Assembly (NCBI RefSeq): GCF_001544575.2
Contig: NZ_FCNY02000018.1
Location: 1-64,000 of the forward strand
Source of the DNA: Caballeronia cordobensis
Lineage (GTDB): Bacteria; Pseudomonadota; Gammaproteobacteria; Burkholderiales; Burkholderiaceae
Direction of reading: 5' to 3'
DNA length: 64,000 nucleotides
Part shown: positions 8,444 through 17,073 of the stretch, piece by piece
Layout of the letters: every line of letters begins with the position of its first letter
Numbering within the stretch: the first letter of the stretch is position 1
Program-made: the position numbers and the translations under genes
The notes under the pieces: model-generated
Seen by the model: the letters and a program-made list of their open reading frames with translations, nothing else
The model's database searches: none
Told to the model about the DNA's origin: nothing

Positions 8444-8876
8444 ATGATGACGATGCAATCGAAGGGTTTCGATAGGACCGCGCGGCAGTTGATCGTCGGA
8501 CTGCCGCTTTTCATGGGAGCGATCGAATATATCTTGCGCGTGGCGCTGAAACAGCCCGGAAGGGACGATTTCTTCCCGATCTCGCTGGTCGCATCGAGCG
8601 TCAGCCTCAACATGGCGCTGACCTTACTGCCGAATCAGTTTCGAAGCGGCTTCTCTCGCTGGGCGACAGGGCGTCGAATCACTCGTGGCGCTTATCGCGA
8701 ATATGGGAATCTTCGCCTTTCTGATTGGCTTGCTTCTGTGGCTATACTTGCTCGTCGCTTCGTTTAGTGACGAAGTCAGGGGTCTTCTGCCGATGGATCC
8801 ACTGCGGGATTCTTTGGTGTACTACGTATTAACGATTGCCTTGAATGAATGGAAGGCCAGGGTGGAGAAATGTTGA
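8444..8876 (+). pseudogene. Module A, gene 1: four-helix membrane protein, frameshifted
   Basis: Two overlapping frames together encode one plausible protein. Codons from ATG 8444 run through TLLPNQF in one frame. From about 8640 the coding continues in the next frame as EAASLAGRQG and on to YYVLTIALNEWKAR, ending at TGA 8876. Removing one T from the TTT at 8639-8641 restores a 143-aa reading. The restored protein has about four hydrophobic helices, and its length, LPLFMGAIEY start and YYVLTIALNEWK end match the 144-aa protein at 18238-18672. As written, translation would lose helices 3 and 4 and end at 8767. A GTG at 8685 could restart the second half. Sequencing error or real inactivation cannot be told apart here. 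Confidence 0.7.
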
Positions 8877-9028
8877 ACTTCGTATTGGGATTCTTTAGAG
8901 AGTATTGGCCCGTCGTGCTCGCGTCCGCGTTTGCATGGTATGGCGCGCCGGTCGTAGGGAAGTGGCTGGGACAGCTCACTCTGAAGCTGATTCCCGACGA
9001 ATCCGACCATCACCCCGGCCCCGATTGA
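8870..9028 (+). CDS. Module A, gene 2: 52-aa membrane protein with IPDES motif
   Basis: This 52-residue ORF starts at ATG 8870, inside the last codons of gene 1, with GGTGGAG just upstream. The 7-base overlap implies translational coupling. It has one hydrophobic segment (about 14-31, PVVLASAFAWYGAPVVG) and ends KLIPDESDHHPGPD. The layout of aromatic residues near position 12, a helix and then an LPDES/IPDES motif is shared with the first 45 residues of the protein at 17900-18241. Local GC is lower than in neighbouring genes. Function unknown. Confidence 0.65.
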   Translation: MLNFVLGFFREYWPVVLASAFAWYGAPVVGKWLGQLTLKLIPDESDHHPGPD

Positions 9029-9086
9029 ACGCAACACGCGCGACCCTTCAGAACCCAGCCAGAAAACCGCCCGCCCAGACGCAAAA

Positions 9087-9110
9087 AAGCCGCTCACAAC
9101 GGAGCGGCTT
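9087..9110. terminator. Bidirectional hairpin between module A and tRNA-Leu
   Basis: A stem of AAGCCGCTC paired with GAGCGGCTT around ACAACG is flanked by A residues on the left and TTTCT on the right. It separates the convergent module A and tRNA-Leu genes and could serve both. Confidence 0.7.
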
Positions 9111-9122
9111 TCTCGGAAATCG

Positions 9123-9207
9123 TGGTGCCCAGGGCCGGAATCGAACCGGCACGCCTTGCGGCGGGGGATTTTGAGTCCCCTGCGTCTACCAATTTCACCA
9201 CCTGGGC
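9123..9207 (-). tRNA. tRNA-Leu (anticodon CAA)
   Basis: The reverse strand gives an 85-nt tRNA including an encoded CCA. The acceptor stem is GCCCAGG/CCTGGGC, the D-arm region reads TGGTGAAATTGGTAGACGC, and the anticodon stem GGGGA/TCCCC carries loop CTCAAAA, hence anticodon CAA. A class II variable arm and the T-loop GGTTCGATTCC follow. It decodes UUG. Its 3' end faces module A. Confidence 0.95.
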
Positions 9208-9315
9208 CTGAATGGTTCGCACGGACAATCAATAACGAACCAATCGAGTCGGCGATTATGACCGAAAACGCCGTCGCCGGCAAGCGGCGGCAGCGCCGTT
9301 TCACAAACTCGGAAA

Positions 9316-10476
9316 TTACTGGGCGAGATACGTAAATTGCCCGTTCTTGATCACGCCCATCACGCTCGCGCGCTGATCCAGACCCACGTGATCGGTCGCG
9401 CTCGTGTTCACCACGCCGTTCGGCACGACGAGTTCATGCGCGCGCTCCAGTTCCGTGCGAAGCGCCACGCGGAATTCCTTCGTGCCGGGCTTGCCGGCCT
9501 TCAGCGCGCGGGCCACGGCATCCTGCAAGCGCGGATACACGCCGGCCGCATCGCCCGCGAACTGCGTCACGCTGCCCTTGCCGTACTTGTCCTCGTAAGC
9601 GCTGACGAACGCGAGCGCCGCCTTCTTCGACGGATGATCCGCCGGCAGCGTGCGCGCGACGACGACCGGCTGCGTCGGAAAGAGCGTGCCTTCCACGTCC
9701 TTGCCGCCGAGCTTGATGAACTCCGGCGTCGCGATGCCGTGCGTCTGATAGATCGCGCCCTTGTAACCGCGCTCGACGAGCGTGCGCTGCGGCAGCACCG
9801 TAGGCGTGCCCGCGCCCGCGATCAGCACCGCGTCCGGCTTTGCCGCCATCAGCTTGAGAATCTGGCCGGTGACGCTGGCATCGGTCCGGTTGAAGCGCTC
9901 GCTCGCCACGATCCTGATATGCCGCAGATCCGCGAACTTGGTGAATTCGTTGAGCCAGCTATCGCCGTAGCTGTCCGCGAAGCCGATGAAACCCACCGTC
10001 TTCACACCGTGATTGGCCATGTAACGCGTCATCACGTCGGCCATCGCGCGGTCGGTCTGCGCCATCTTGAACGCCCACACCTTCTTGCCTTCCTGCGGCT
10101 CCACGACCGACGCCGAGCCGATCAGCGTGATCATCGGCGTTTCGGATTCGGCGACGGGATCGAGCGCCGCGAGCGCGGCCGGCGTGATGTTCGGCCCGAC
10201 GATCACATCGACATGATCCTCGCTGATGAGCTTGCGGATATTGCGCACCGCCGCGCCCGGGTCCGAGCCGTCGTCGAGGATGATGTATTCCGCGTTCTGT
10301 CCGGCAATGGTCTTCGGCCACATGAGCATCGCGTTCTTGCTGGTGATGCCGATCGCCGCGGCGGGCCCCGTGCTCGACAGATCGATGCCCACTTTCAGTT
10401 GCGCCTGCGCGGCGGCGGCCAAGACAGACAAGGCAACGCCGGCCACGAGCCGGCGCGTGAACTTCGACAACGTCAT
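9316..10476 (-). CDS. ABC transporter periplasmic substrate-binding protein, LivK-like
   Basis: This 386-aa protein has a Sec signal peptide (MTLSKFTRRLVAGVAL to about AQA) and a type I periplasmic binding fold. The family features are LKVGIDLSSTGPAAAIG, DDGSDPGAAVRNIRKLI, DVIVGPNITPAALA and VGFIGFADSYGDSWLNEF. This is the peripheral-binding family 6 type used for branched-chain amino acids and other small substrates. No permease or ATPase genes adjoin it, so it is an orphan binding protein and its ligand cannot be inferred. ATG 10476 is preferred over the TTG 15 nt upstream because GGAGA precedes it. Confidence 0.85.
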   Translation of the reverse strand: MTLSKFTRRLVAGVALSVLAAAAQAQLKVGIDLSSTGPAAAIGITSKNAMLMWPKTIAGQNAEYIILDDGSDPGAAVRNIRKLISEDHVDVIVGPNITPAALAALDPVAESETPMITLIGSASVVEPQEGKKVWAFKMAQTDRAMADVMTRYMANHGVKTVGFIGFADSYGDSWLNEFTKFADLRHIRIVASERFNRTDASVTGQILKLMAAKPDAVLIAGAGTPTVLPQRTLVERGYKGAIYQTHGIATPEFIKLGGKDVEGTLFPTQPVVVARTLPADHPSKKAALAFVSAYEDKYGKGSVTQFAGDAAGVYPRLQDAVARALKAGKPGTKEFRVALRTELERAHELVVPNGVVNTSATDHVGLDQRASVMGVIKNGQFTYLAQ

Positions 10477-10534
10477 CGGAAAGGTCTCCAAGGGAAGGGT
10501 CTTCTTTTTTGAGGCGGCGCGCGCCGCCGTTTCT

Positions 10535-11476
10535 CTAAAGCTCGTAGCTTTCGTGCTCGCCGGAAAGCGCCTGTTCGATCAGCTTGCGGTTCAGCGACGG
10601 CGACAGCAGTTCGACGAGCGTATACACATAGCTGCGCAGATACGCGCCTTGTTTCAGCGCGAGCCGCGTCACGTTCGTGCCGAAGAGATGCCCGACCGGC
10701 ATCGCGCGCAGATGTTTGTCGCGTTCCGGATTGAACGCGATATCCGCCATGATCCCGATGCCCAGACCGAGCTCGACGTAAGTCTTGATCACGTCCGCGT
10801 CGATGGCTTCGAGCACGATGTCCGGCGTCAGATTGCGCAACTGGAACGCCTGATTGATCTTCGTGCGCCCGGCAAAGGAGGCTTCGTAGGTGATGATCGG
10901 GTACTGCGCGAGATCGTCGAGCGTGAGCGTCTTGCGCTCCAGCAGCGGATGATCCGGCAGCATGACCGCGAGATGCTGCCACTGGAAGCAGGGCAGCGAC
11001 ACCAGTTCCTTATAGTTGGCGATGGCCTCGGTCGCGATGGCGATATCCGCCTGATCGTGGATCACCATTTCCGCGACCTGCGTCGGGCTGCCTTGCAGAA
11101 TCGACAGGTGGACCTTCGGGAAACGCTTCTTGAATTCGGCGATGGCGGCGGGCAGCGAGTAGCGCGCCTGCGTGTGCGTCGCGGCGATCACGAGATTGCC
11201 CTGATCCTGCGCCGCGTAATCTTTACCGACGCGCTTCAGGCTCTCGACTTCCTGCAATATTTTCTCGACCGACGCGAGGATGATGCGCCCCGGCTCGGTG
11301 AGCGATCTCACGCGCTTGCCGTGCCGCGTGAAGATCTCGACGCCCAATTCGTCTTCCAGCTCGATGATCGCCTTGGAGACGCCGGGCTGCGAGGTATACA
11401 GCGCTTTCGCGGCTTCCGTCAGGTTGAAGTTCTGCCGGACGGCCTCGCGCACGAAGCGGAACTGATGCAGATTCAT
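10535..11476 (-). CDS. cysB: LysR-type regulator CysB of sulfur assimilation
   Basis: This 313-aa LTTR has an N-terminal winged helix-turn-helix (MNLHQFRFVREAVRQNFNLT and then AAKALYTSQPGVSKAI) and a C-terminal inducer domain with TTHTQARYSLP and VELGLGIGIMADIAF, both characteristic of CysB. CysB activates sulfate uptake and reduction genes when N-acetylserine accumulates and sulfide is low. It is divergent from the cysI operon across a 238-nt AT-rich spacer, the usual position for a regulator controlling its neighbour and itself. Confidence 0.93.
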   Translation of the reverse strand: MNLHQFRFVREAVRQNFNLTEAAKALYTSQPGVSKAIIELEDELGVEIFTRHGKRVRSLTEPGRIILASVEKILQEVESLKRVGKDYAAQDQGNLVIAATHTQARYSLPAAIAEFKKRFPKVHLSILQGSPTQVAEMVIHDQADIAIATEAIANYKELVSLPCFQWQHLAVMLPDHPLLERKTLTLDDLAQYPIITYEASFAGRTKINQAFQLRNLTPDIVLEAIDADVIKTYVELGLGIGIMADIAFNPERDKHLRAMPVGHLFGTNVTRLALKQGAYLRSYVYTLVELLSPSLNRKLIEQALSGEHESYEL

Positions 11477-11714
11477 TTATAACTCAGCCGCATATCAAAG
11501 TAATTTTTCAGTCGTTTGCAATATATAGCAGGTTCTTTACTATCAGTCCAATTTTTCCAATATCCATATCTCTATCTGTCATAAGCAAATGAGCGTTCCG
11601 TCTGAACGGCTCGCGCGACAGGCACTCAATGGATATTCGATGGATGAGACGCGCAACGGGTCTGGAACACCGAGCTAGGACGTCGCGCTTTACACAAGAA
11701 CTTGGGGCCCCCGA
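11477..11714. promoter_or_regulatory. Divergent cysB/cysI control region
   Basis: This AT-rich spacer lies between divergent cysB and cysI. It contains runs such as TTTATAACTC next to cysB and several T-rich stretches, unlike the surrounding coding DNA. By family knowledge CysB should bind here. I cannot fix exact operators or promoter hexamers by eye. Confidence 0.55.
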
Positions 11715-13391
11715 ATGTACCAATACGATCAGATCGACCAACGCATCGTCGACGAACGTGTCGCGCAGTACGCCGACCAGGTCCGCCGCCGTCTGTCGGG
11801 CGAGTTGAGCGAAGAAGAATTCCGTCCGCTGCGTCTGCAAAACGGCCTGTACTATCAGCGCCACGCGTACATGCACCGCATCGCGATTCCGTACGGCAAC
11901 CTGCGCAGCGATCAGCTCCGCATGCTGGCGACCATCGCGCGCGAGCACGATCGCGGCTACGGCCACTTCTCGACGCGTACCAACATCCAGTTCAACTGGG
12001 TCGAGCTCGAAGAAACGCCGGAAATCCTGCGCAAGCTCGCGTCCGTCCAGATGCACGCGATCCAGACGTCGGGCAACTGCATTCGTAACATCACGGCGGA
12101 CCAGTTCGCGGGCGTCGCGCCCGATGAAGTGGTCGATCCGCGTCCGTGGGCGGAAATTCTGCGCCAATGGTCCACGTTCCATCCGGAATTCGCGTGGCTG
12201 CCGCGCAAGTTCAAGATCGCGGTGAACGGCTCGGCGGAAGACCGCGCGGCCGTGCAGATCCACGACATGGGCGTGTATCTGAAGAAGAACGCGCAAGGCG
12301 AAGTCGTGATGGACATTCTCGCGGGCGGCGGTCTGGGCCGCACGCCGATCGTCGGCGCGATCATCAAGCGCGATCTGCCGTGGCAGCACCTGATTACGTA
12401 TTGCGAAGCCGTGCTGCGCGTGTATAACCGCTACGGCCGCCGCGACAACATGTACAAGGCGCGCATCAAGATTCTGGTGAAGGCGCTGTCGGCGGAGAAG
12501 TTCAGCAAGCAGGTCGAGGAAGAGTGGCAGCATCTGAAGGACGGCCCGTCGACGATCACGCAGGAAGAAGTCGATCGCGTGTCGACGTTCTTCGCGCCGC
12601 CCGCCTACGAGAAGCTCGCGGACACCGACGCCTCGTATGAAAAGCATCTGATCGACAGCAAGCCGTTCGCGCGCTGGGTCGAGCGCAACGTGCGTCCGCA
12701 CAAGGTGGCGGGCTACGCGTCGGTGACGCTGTCGCTCAAGCCGCGCGAGATCGCGCCGGGCGACGCCACCGACAAGCAGATGGACGACGTCGCCGCGCTG
12801 GCCGACGAGTTCTCGTTTGGCGAAATCCGCGTGTCGCACGAGCAGAACCTGATTCTCGCGAACGTGAAGAAGCACGACCTGTACACGGTGTGGGAACGCG
12901 CGAAGGCACTGGGTTTCGCGACGGCGAACATCGGCTTGCTGACGGACATCATCGCGTGCCCGGGCGGCGATTTCTGCTCGCTCGCGAATGCGAAGTCGAT
13001 TCCGATCGCGCTCGCCATTCAGGACCGCTTCAACGATCTCGACTACGTGCACGACCTGGGCGATCTGTCGCTGAACATCTCGGGCTGCATCAACGCGTGT
13101 GGTCATCACCATGTGGGCAACATCGGCATTCTGGGCGTCGATAAGGACGGCTCCGAGTGGTATCAGGTGACGCTCGGCGGCGAGCAAAGCTCCGGCGCGA
13201 CCGGCGCGCATCTCGGCAAGGTGATCGGCCCGTCGTTCTCGGCGGAAGAAATGCCGGATGTGATCTCGCAAGTGATCGATACCTTCGTCGATAACCGCGT
13301 CGAAGACGAGCGCTTCATCGAGACGTTCAACCGCATCGGCATCGCGCCGTTCAAGGAGCGCGTGTACGCATCGCGCCAGGCACACGCTTAA
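11715..13391 (+). CDS. cysI: Assimilatory sulfite reductase hemoprotein (nitrite/sulfite reductase family)
   Basis: This 558-aa protein reduces sulfite to sulfide with siroheme and a coupled 4Fe-4S cluster. The cluster cysteines lie in CPGGDFCSLANAKSIP (about residues 415-422) and NISGCINACGHHHVGNIG (about 455-461). It has the two-repeat ferredoxin-like architecture of the family (YQRHAYMHRIAIPYG and GYGHFSTRTNIQFNW near the start). No flavoprotein CysJ is adjacent, so electrons probably come from another donor. The neighbouring DUF934 protein always accompanies this form of CysI in relatives. First gene of the operon running to cobA. Confidence 0.92.
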   Translation: MYQYDQIDQRIVDERVAQYADQVRRRLSGELSEEEFRPLRLQNGLYYQRHAYMHRIAIPYGNLRSDQLRMLATIAREHDRGYGHFSTRTNIQFNWVELEETPEILRKLASVQMHAIQTSGNCIRNITADQFAGVAPDEVVDPRPWAEILRQWSTFHPEFAWLPRKFKIAVNGSAEDRAAVQIHDMGVYLKKNAQGEVVMDILAGGGLGRTPIVGAIIKRDLPWQHLITYCEAVLRVYNRYGRRDNMYKARIKILVKALSAEKFSKQVEEEWQHLKDGPSTITQEEVDRVSTFFAPPAYEKLADTDASYEKHLIDSKPFARWVERNVRPHKVAGYASVTLSLKPREIAPGDATDKQMDDVAALADEFSFGEIRVSHEQNLILANVKKHDLYTVWERAKALGFATANIGLLTDIIACPGGDFCSLANAKSIPIALAIQDRFNDLDYVHDLGDLSLNISGCINACGHHHVGNIGILGVDKDGSEWYQVTLGGEQSSGATGAHLGKVIGPSFSAEEMPDVISQVIDTFVDNRVEDERFIETFNRIGIAPFKERVYASRQAHA

Positions 13392-13401
13392 AGGATTTCA
13401 G

Positions 13402-13941
13402 ATGACGTTGATTATCAAGAATCGCGCGATTGTAGAAGACAGTTTCACCGTGGTGCGTGCAGCCGAAGACGGCGCACTGCCGGCCGTCGATGCGCTTCCG
13501 GCCGGCAAGATCATCGTGCCGTTCGCGCTGTGGAAGGAACACAAGGCAGCGATCGTTGCATCGCGTGCGAAGGACGAGATCGGCGTGTGGCTCGCGCCCG
13601 ACGACGAACCTGCCGACCTCGTGCCGGACTTCGATTCGCTCTCCGTGATCGCCGTCGATTTCCCGGTGTTCCGCGATGGACGCGGCTTTTCGATCGGCCG
13701 TCTGTTGCGCGAGCGTTATCAGTGGACGGGCGAGTTGCGCGCCATCGGCGATGTGCTGCGCGATCAGGTCGCATTCCACGCGCGCTGTGGTTTCGACGCA
13801 TTCGCCGTGCGCGCCGACAAGGACATCAACGACGCGCTCAACGCGTTCACCGAGTTCACCAATCTGTATCAGGGCGCGACCGACAATCCGGAGCCGCTGT
13901 TCCGCCGCCGTGCCGCGCTCGTCGCCGCTCTCGGAGCCTGA
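13402..13941 (+). CDS. DUF934 protein, sulfite-reductase partner
   Basis: This 179-aa protein of the DUF934 family starts 10 nt after cysI and ends 3 nt before cysH. Visible segments include IIVPFALWKEHKAAI and the conserved FPVFRDGRGFSIGRLLRERYQWTGELRAIGDVLRDQ, with GFDAFAVRADKD near the end. Families of this type are regularly encoded beside ferredoxin-type sulfite reductases and are annotated as oxidoreductase or CysI-associated. The biochemical role is unproven; the tight spacing argues for a subunit or accessory role in sulfite reduction. Confidence 0.85.
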   Translation: MTLIIKNRAIVEDSFTVVRAAEDGALPAVDALPAGKIIVPFALWKEHKAAIVASRAKDEIGVWLAPDDEPADLVPDFDSLSVIAVDFPVFRDGRGFSIGRLLRERYQWTGELRAIGDVLRDQVAFHARCGFDAFAVRADKDINDALNAFTEFTNLYQGATDNPEPLFRRRAALVAALGA

Positions 13942-13944
13942 TGT

Positions 13945-14667
13945 ATGACGCCTGAATTGCAAGCCAAGGTTGAACGCCTGGATGCGCTGCTCGATTCGAT
14001 CGCGGCGCGCCACCAGAACGTCAAGCTAGCCAGCAGCCTCGCCGCCGAAGACATGGTGCTCACGCACGCCATTCTTTCGCGCGGCGTTGCGATCGGTATC
14101 TTCTCGTTGAACACGGGCCGTCTGCACGCGGAAACGCTCGGCATGCTCGACACCGTGAAGCAGCGTTACGGCTACGACATCGAGCAGTTTCATCCGCAAC
14201 AGGATGCGGTCGATGCCTACGTGCGCGATCACGGCCTGAACGCGTTCTACGAAAGCATTGATTTGCGCAAGAGTTGCTGCCATATCCGCAAGGTCGAGCC
14301 GCTCGACCGCGCGCTTTCGGATGTGTCCGCGTGGGTCACGGGCCAGCGTCGCGAGCAATCGGTGACGCGCGCCGAGCTGCACGAGGAAGAGCGCGACGAA
14401 GGGCGCAACATCGCGAAGTTCAATCCGCTCGCGGACTGGACCGAGACGGACGTGTGGGATTACCTGAAGGCGCTCGACGTGCCGGTGAATCCGCTGCATG
14501 CGCGCGGTTATCCGAGCATCGGCTGCGAGCCGTGTACGCGCGCGGTGCGTCCCGGCGAGGACAGCCGGGCCGGACGCTGGTGGTGGGAATCGCGCGATAC
14601 GAAGGAATGCGGCCTGCACATCACGAATATCAAGATCGTCGAAGAAGCGCCAAGCTCAGCGATCTAA
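13945..14667 (+). CDS. cysH: Adenylylsulfate (APS) reductase-type CysH
   Basis: This 240-aa thioredoxin-dependent reductase makes sulfite from activated sulfate. It has the PP-loop-like KLASSLAAEDMVL segment and the C-terminal catalytic ECGLH (Cys222). The double cysteine Cys111-Cys112 together with Cys194 and Cys197 is the 4Fe-4S ligand set of the APS-reducing branch, absent from E. coli PAPS reductase. So the enzyme is expected to use APS directly, consistent with the absence of a cysC kinase here. Three nt separate it from DUF934. Confidence 0.92.
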   Translation: MTPELQAKVERLDALLDSIAARHQNVKLASSLAAEDMVLTHAILSRGVAIGIFSLNTGRLHAETLGMLDTVKQRYGYDIEQFHPQQDAVDAYVRDHGLNAFYESIDLRKSCCHIRKVEPLDRALSDVSAWVTGQRREQSVTRAELHEEERDEGRNIAKFNPLADWTETDVWDYLKALDVPVNPLHARGYPSIGCEPCTRAVRPGEDSRAGRWWWESRDTKECGLHITNIKIVEEAPSSAI

Positions 14668-14754
14668 CAGGCGCACAAGACGCCGCATCAAACCCTGTCA
14701 TTGAACGCATCGTCAAGGTGAACCATGGCGCTGCATAAAAAAGGATCGACGAAC

Positions 14755-15717
14755 ATGAGCACGACGCTCGACTCTACCGTCACCGCACCGATCGTCAACA
14801 AGGCGAACCGGATGGATCACCTGGATTGGCTCGAAGCCGAGTCGATCCACATCATTCGCGAACTCGTCGCGGAATGCAGCAAGCCCGCGCTGTTGTTCTC
14901 GGGCGGCAAGGATTCGGTGGTCGTGCTCGCGCTCGCGCTGAAGGCGTTCGGCCTCGGCGGCAACCGCAAGACGACGCTGCCGTTTCCGCTCGTGCATATC
15001 GACACGGGCCACAACTTCCAGGAAGTGATCGACTTCCGCGACCGCCGCGCGGCGGAAATCGGCGCGGAACTCGTGGTCGGCCACGTCGAGGATTCGATCA
15101 AGAAGGGCACCGTGCGTCTGCGCCGCGAAACGGATTCGCGCAACGCCGCGCAAGCGGTGACGCTGCTCGAAACCATCGAGGAATACGGCTACACGGCGAT
15201 GATCGGCGGCGCGCGCCGCGACGAAGAGAAGGCTCGCGCGAAAGAGCGCATCTTCTCGTTCCGCGACGAATTCGGCCAATGGGATCCGAAGGCGCAGCGC
15301 CCGGAACTGTGGAGCATCTACAACGCGCGCCTGCACAACGGCGAGCATTTGCGCGTGTTCCCGATCTCGAACTGGACTGAACTCGACGTGTGGCAGTACA
15401 TCGCACGCGAAAAGCTCGAATTGCCGAACATCTATTACGCGCATGACCGCGAAATCGTGCGCCGCAACGGTCTGCTCGTGCCGGTGACGCCGCTCACGCC
15501 GGTGCGCGAAGGCGAAACCGCCGAGATCGCGCAGGTGCGTTTCCGCACGGTCGGCGATATCAGCTGCACGTGCCCGGTTGCGAGCGATGCCGATGACGTC
15601 GAGAAGATCATCGCGGAAACGGCCGTGACGGAAATCACGGAACGCGGCGCGACGCGCATGGACGATCAGGCCTCGGAAGCCGCGATGGAACAGCGCAAGA
15701 AGCAAGGTTATTTCTAA
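14755..15717 (+). CDS. cysD: Sulfate adenylyltransferase subunit 2
   Basis: This 320-aa ATP-sulfurylase catalytic subunit has the PP-loop ALLFSGGKDSVVVL (SGGKDS at residues 49-54), PLVHIDTGHNFQEVI and the C-terminal RFRTVGDISCTCPV. With CysN it makes APS from ATP and sulfate, driven by GTP hydrolysis. I moved the start to ATG 14755 because AAAGGA lies at proper distance. An in-frame ATG at 14725 would add ten residues. It sits between cysH and cysN in the operon. Confidence 0.93.
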   Translation: MSTTLDSTVTAPIVNKANRMDHLDWLEAESIHIIRELVAECSKPALLFSGGKDSVVVLALALKAFGLGGNRKTTLPFPLVHIDTGHNFQEVIDFRDRRAAEIGAELVVGHVEDSIKKGTVRLRRETDSRNAAQAVTLLETIEEYGYTAMIGGARRDEEKARAKERIFSFRDEFGQWDPKAQRPELWSIYNARLHNGEHLRVFPISNWTELDVWQYIAREKLELPNIYYAHDREIVRRNGLLVPVTPLTPVREGETAEIAQVRFRTVGDISCTCPVASDADDVEKIIAETAVTEITERGATRMDDQASEAAMEQRKKQGYF

Positions 15718-15744
15718 GCGACACGCCACAGGAAGAAACGAATC

Positions 15745-17058
15745 ATGAGCATCTATCAAGCTGAAGATCTGGGCGTGTTGCGCTTCATTACCGCGGGTTC
15801 CGTCGACGACGGCAAGAGCACGCTGATCGGCCGTCTGCTGTACGACAGCAAGGCTGTGCTGTCGGATCAGCTGTCCGCCATTTCGCGCGCGAAGAACAAG
15901 CGCACCGTCGGCGATGAAATCGACCTCTCGCTGCTCACCGACGGCCTCGAAGCCGAACGCGAGCAGGGCATCACGATCGACGTCGCGTATCGCTATTTCG
16001 CCACGGCCAAGCGCAAGTTCATCATTGCCGACACGCCGGGTCACGAGCAGTACACGCGCAACATGGTGACGGGCGCATCGACGGCGCACGCGGCGATCAT
16101 TCTCGTCGACGCGACGCGCGTCACGTTCGAAGACGGCGTCGCGCAACTGCTGCCGCAGACCAAGCGCCACAGCGCGATCGTCAAGCTGCTCGGTTTGCAG
16201 CATGTGATCGTCGCGATCAACAAGATGGATCTGGCCGAGTACAGCGAGGCGCGCTTCAACGAGATTCGCGATTCGTATGTCACGCTGGCGCGTCAGCTCG
16301 GTTTGTCGAACGTGCGTTTCGTGCCGGTGTCGGCGCTGAAGGGCGACAATATCGTCACGGCGAGCGAGCGCATGCCGTGGTACGCGGGCGAGCCGCTGCT
16401 CGATCTGCTGGAGTCGCTGCCGGTCGCGCAGCCGAACGATCAGGCGCTGCGTTTCCCGGTGCAATGGGTCGCGCGTCAGGACGGCTCGCAGGCCGACGAT
16501 TTCCGCGGCTACATGGGCCGTGTCGAGGCGGGCGAAGTGCGCGTCGGCGATGCGCTGACCGTGCTGCCGGCGGGCCGCGAAGCGACGGTCGCCGAGATCA
16601 TCGCGCCGGTGCCGGGCGGCGTGGCGCCGGTGGATCGCGCGTTCGCGGGCCAGACCGTGACGATTCGCCTGACGGAAGACGTCGATGTCTCGCGCGGCGA
16701 CACCTTCGTCCCGGCGACGCAGAAGGTCGAGCCGGCGAAGAAGCTCGAAGCCGACCTCTGCTGGTTCGACGAAGAGCCGCTCTCGCCGCGGCGCAAGTAT
16801 CTGCTGAAGCAGACGACGAGCACGGTGTTCGCGCGCATCGGCGCGGTGAAGCAGGTGCTGGACGTGCATACGCTGTCGCATTCGGTCGATCGCAGCACGC
16901 TCGCGATGAACGATATCGGCCGCGTGGCGCTCACGCTGCAGAAGCCGATCGTCGCGGACGAGTACGATACGCATCAGGGCACCGGCGCGTTCGTGCTGAT
17001 CGACGAAGCGACGCACCACACGGTCGCGGCCGGTATGATTCGTTCCATCGCGGCTTAA
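15745..17058 (+). CDS. cysN: Sulfate adenylyltransferase subunit 1 (GTPase)
   Basis: This 437-aa translation-factor-like GTPase activates CysD. GTP motifs are G1 GSVDDGKSTL (about residues 18-27), G3 ADTPGHEQYTRNM and G4 NKMD. Elongation-factor-type barrel domains follow, including FPVQWVARQDG and RVEAGEVRVGD. There is no C-terminal APS-kinase (CysC) domain, which agrees with direct APS reduction by the CysH here. It starts 27 nt after cysD with AGGAAGAAAC in front. Confidence 0.93.
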   Translation: MSIYQAEDLGVLRFITAGSVDDGKSTLIGRLLYDSKAVLSDQLSAISRAKNKRTVGDEIDLSLLTDGLEAEREQGITIDVAYRYFATAKRKFIIADTPGHEQYTRNMVTGASTAHAAIILVDATRVTFEDGVAQLLPQTKRHSAIVKLLGLQHVIVAINKMDLAEYSEARFNEIRDSYVTLARQLGLSNVRFVPVSALKGDNIVTASERMPWYAGEPLLDLLESLPVAQPNDQALRFPVQWVARQDGSQADDFRGYMGRVEAGEVRVGDALTVLPAGREATVAEIIAPVPGGVAPVDRAFAGQTVTIRLTEDVDVSRGDTFVPATQKVEPAKKLEADLCWFDEEPLSPRRKYLLKQTTSTVFARIGAVKQVLDVHTLSHSVDRSTLAMNDIGRVALTLQKPIVADEYDTHQGTGAFVLIDEATHHTVAAGMIRSIAA

Positions 17059-17073
17059 TCGACAAATACGCTT

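Noticed and set aside
8639..8645. A programmed +1 frameshift in module A gene 1
   Set aside because: The site has no slippery stop-codon context as in prfB, and the simplest reading is an inserted T.
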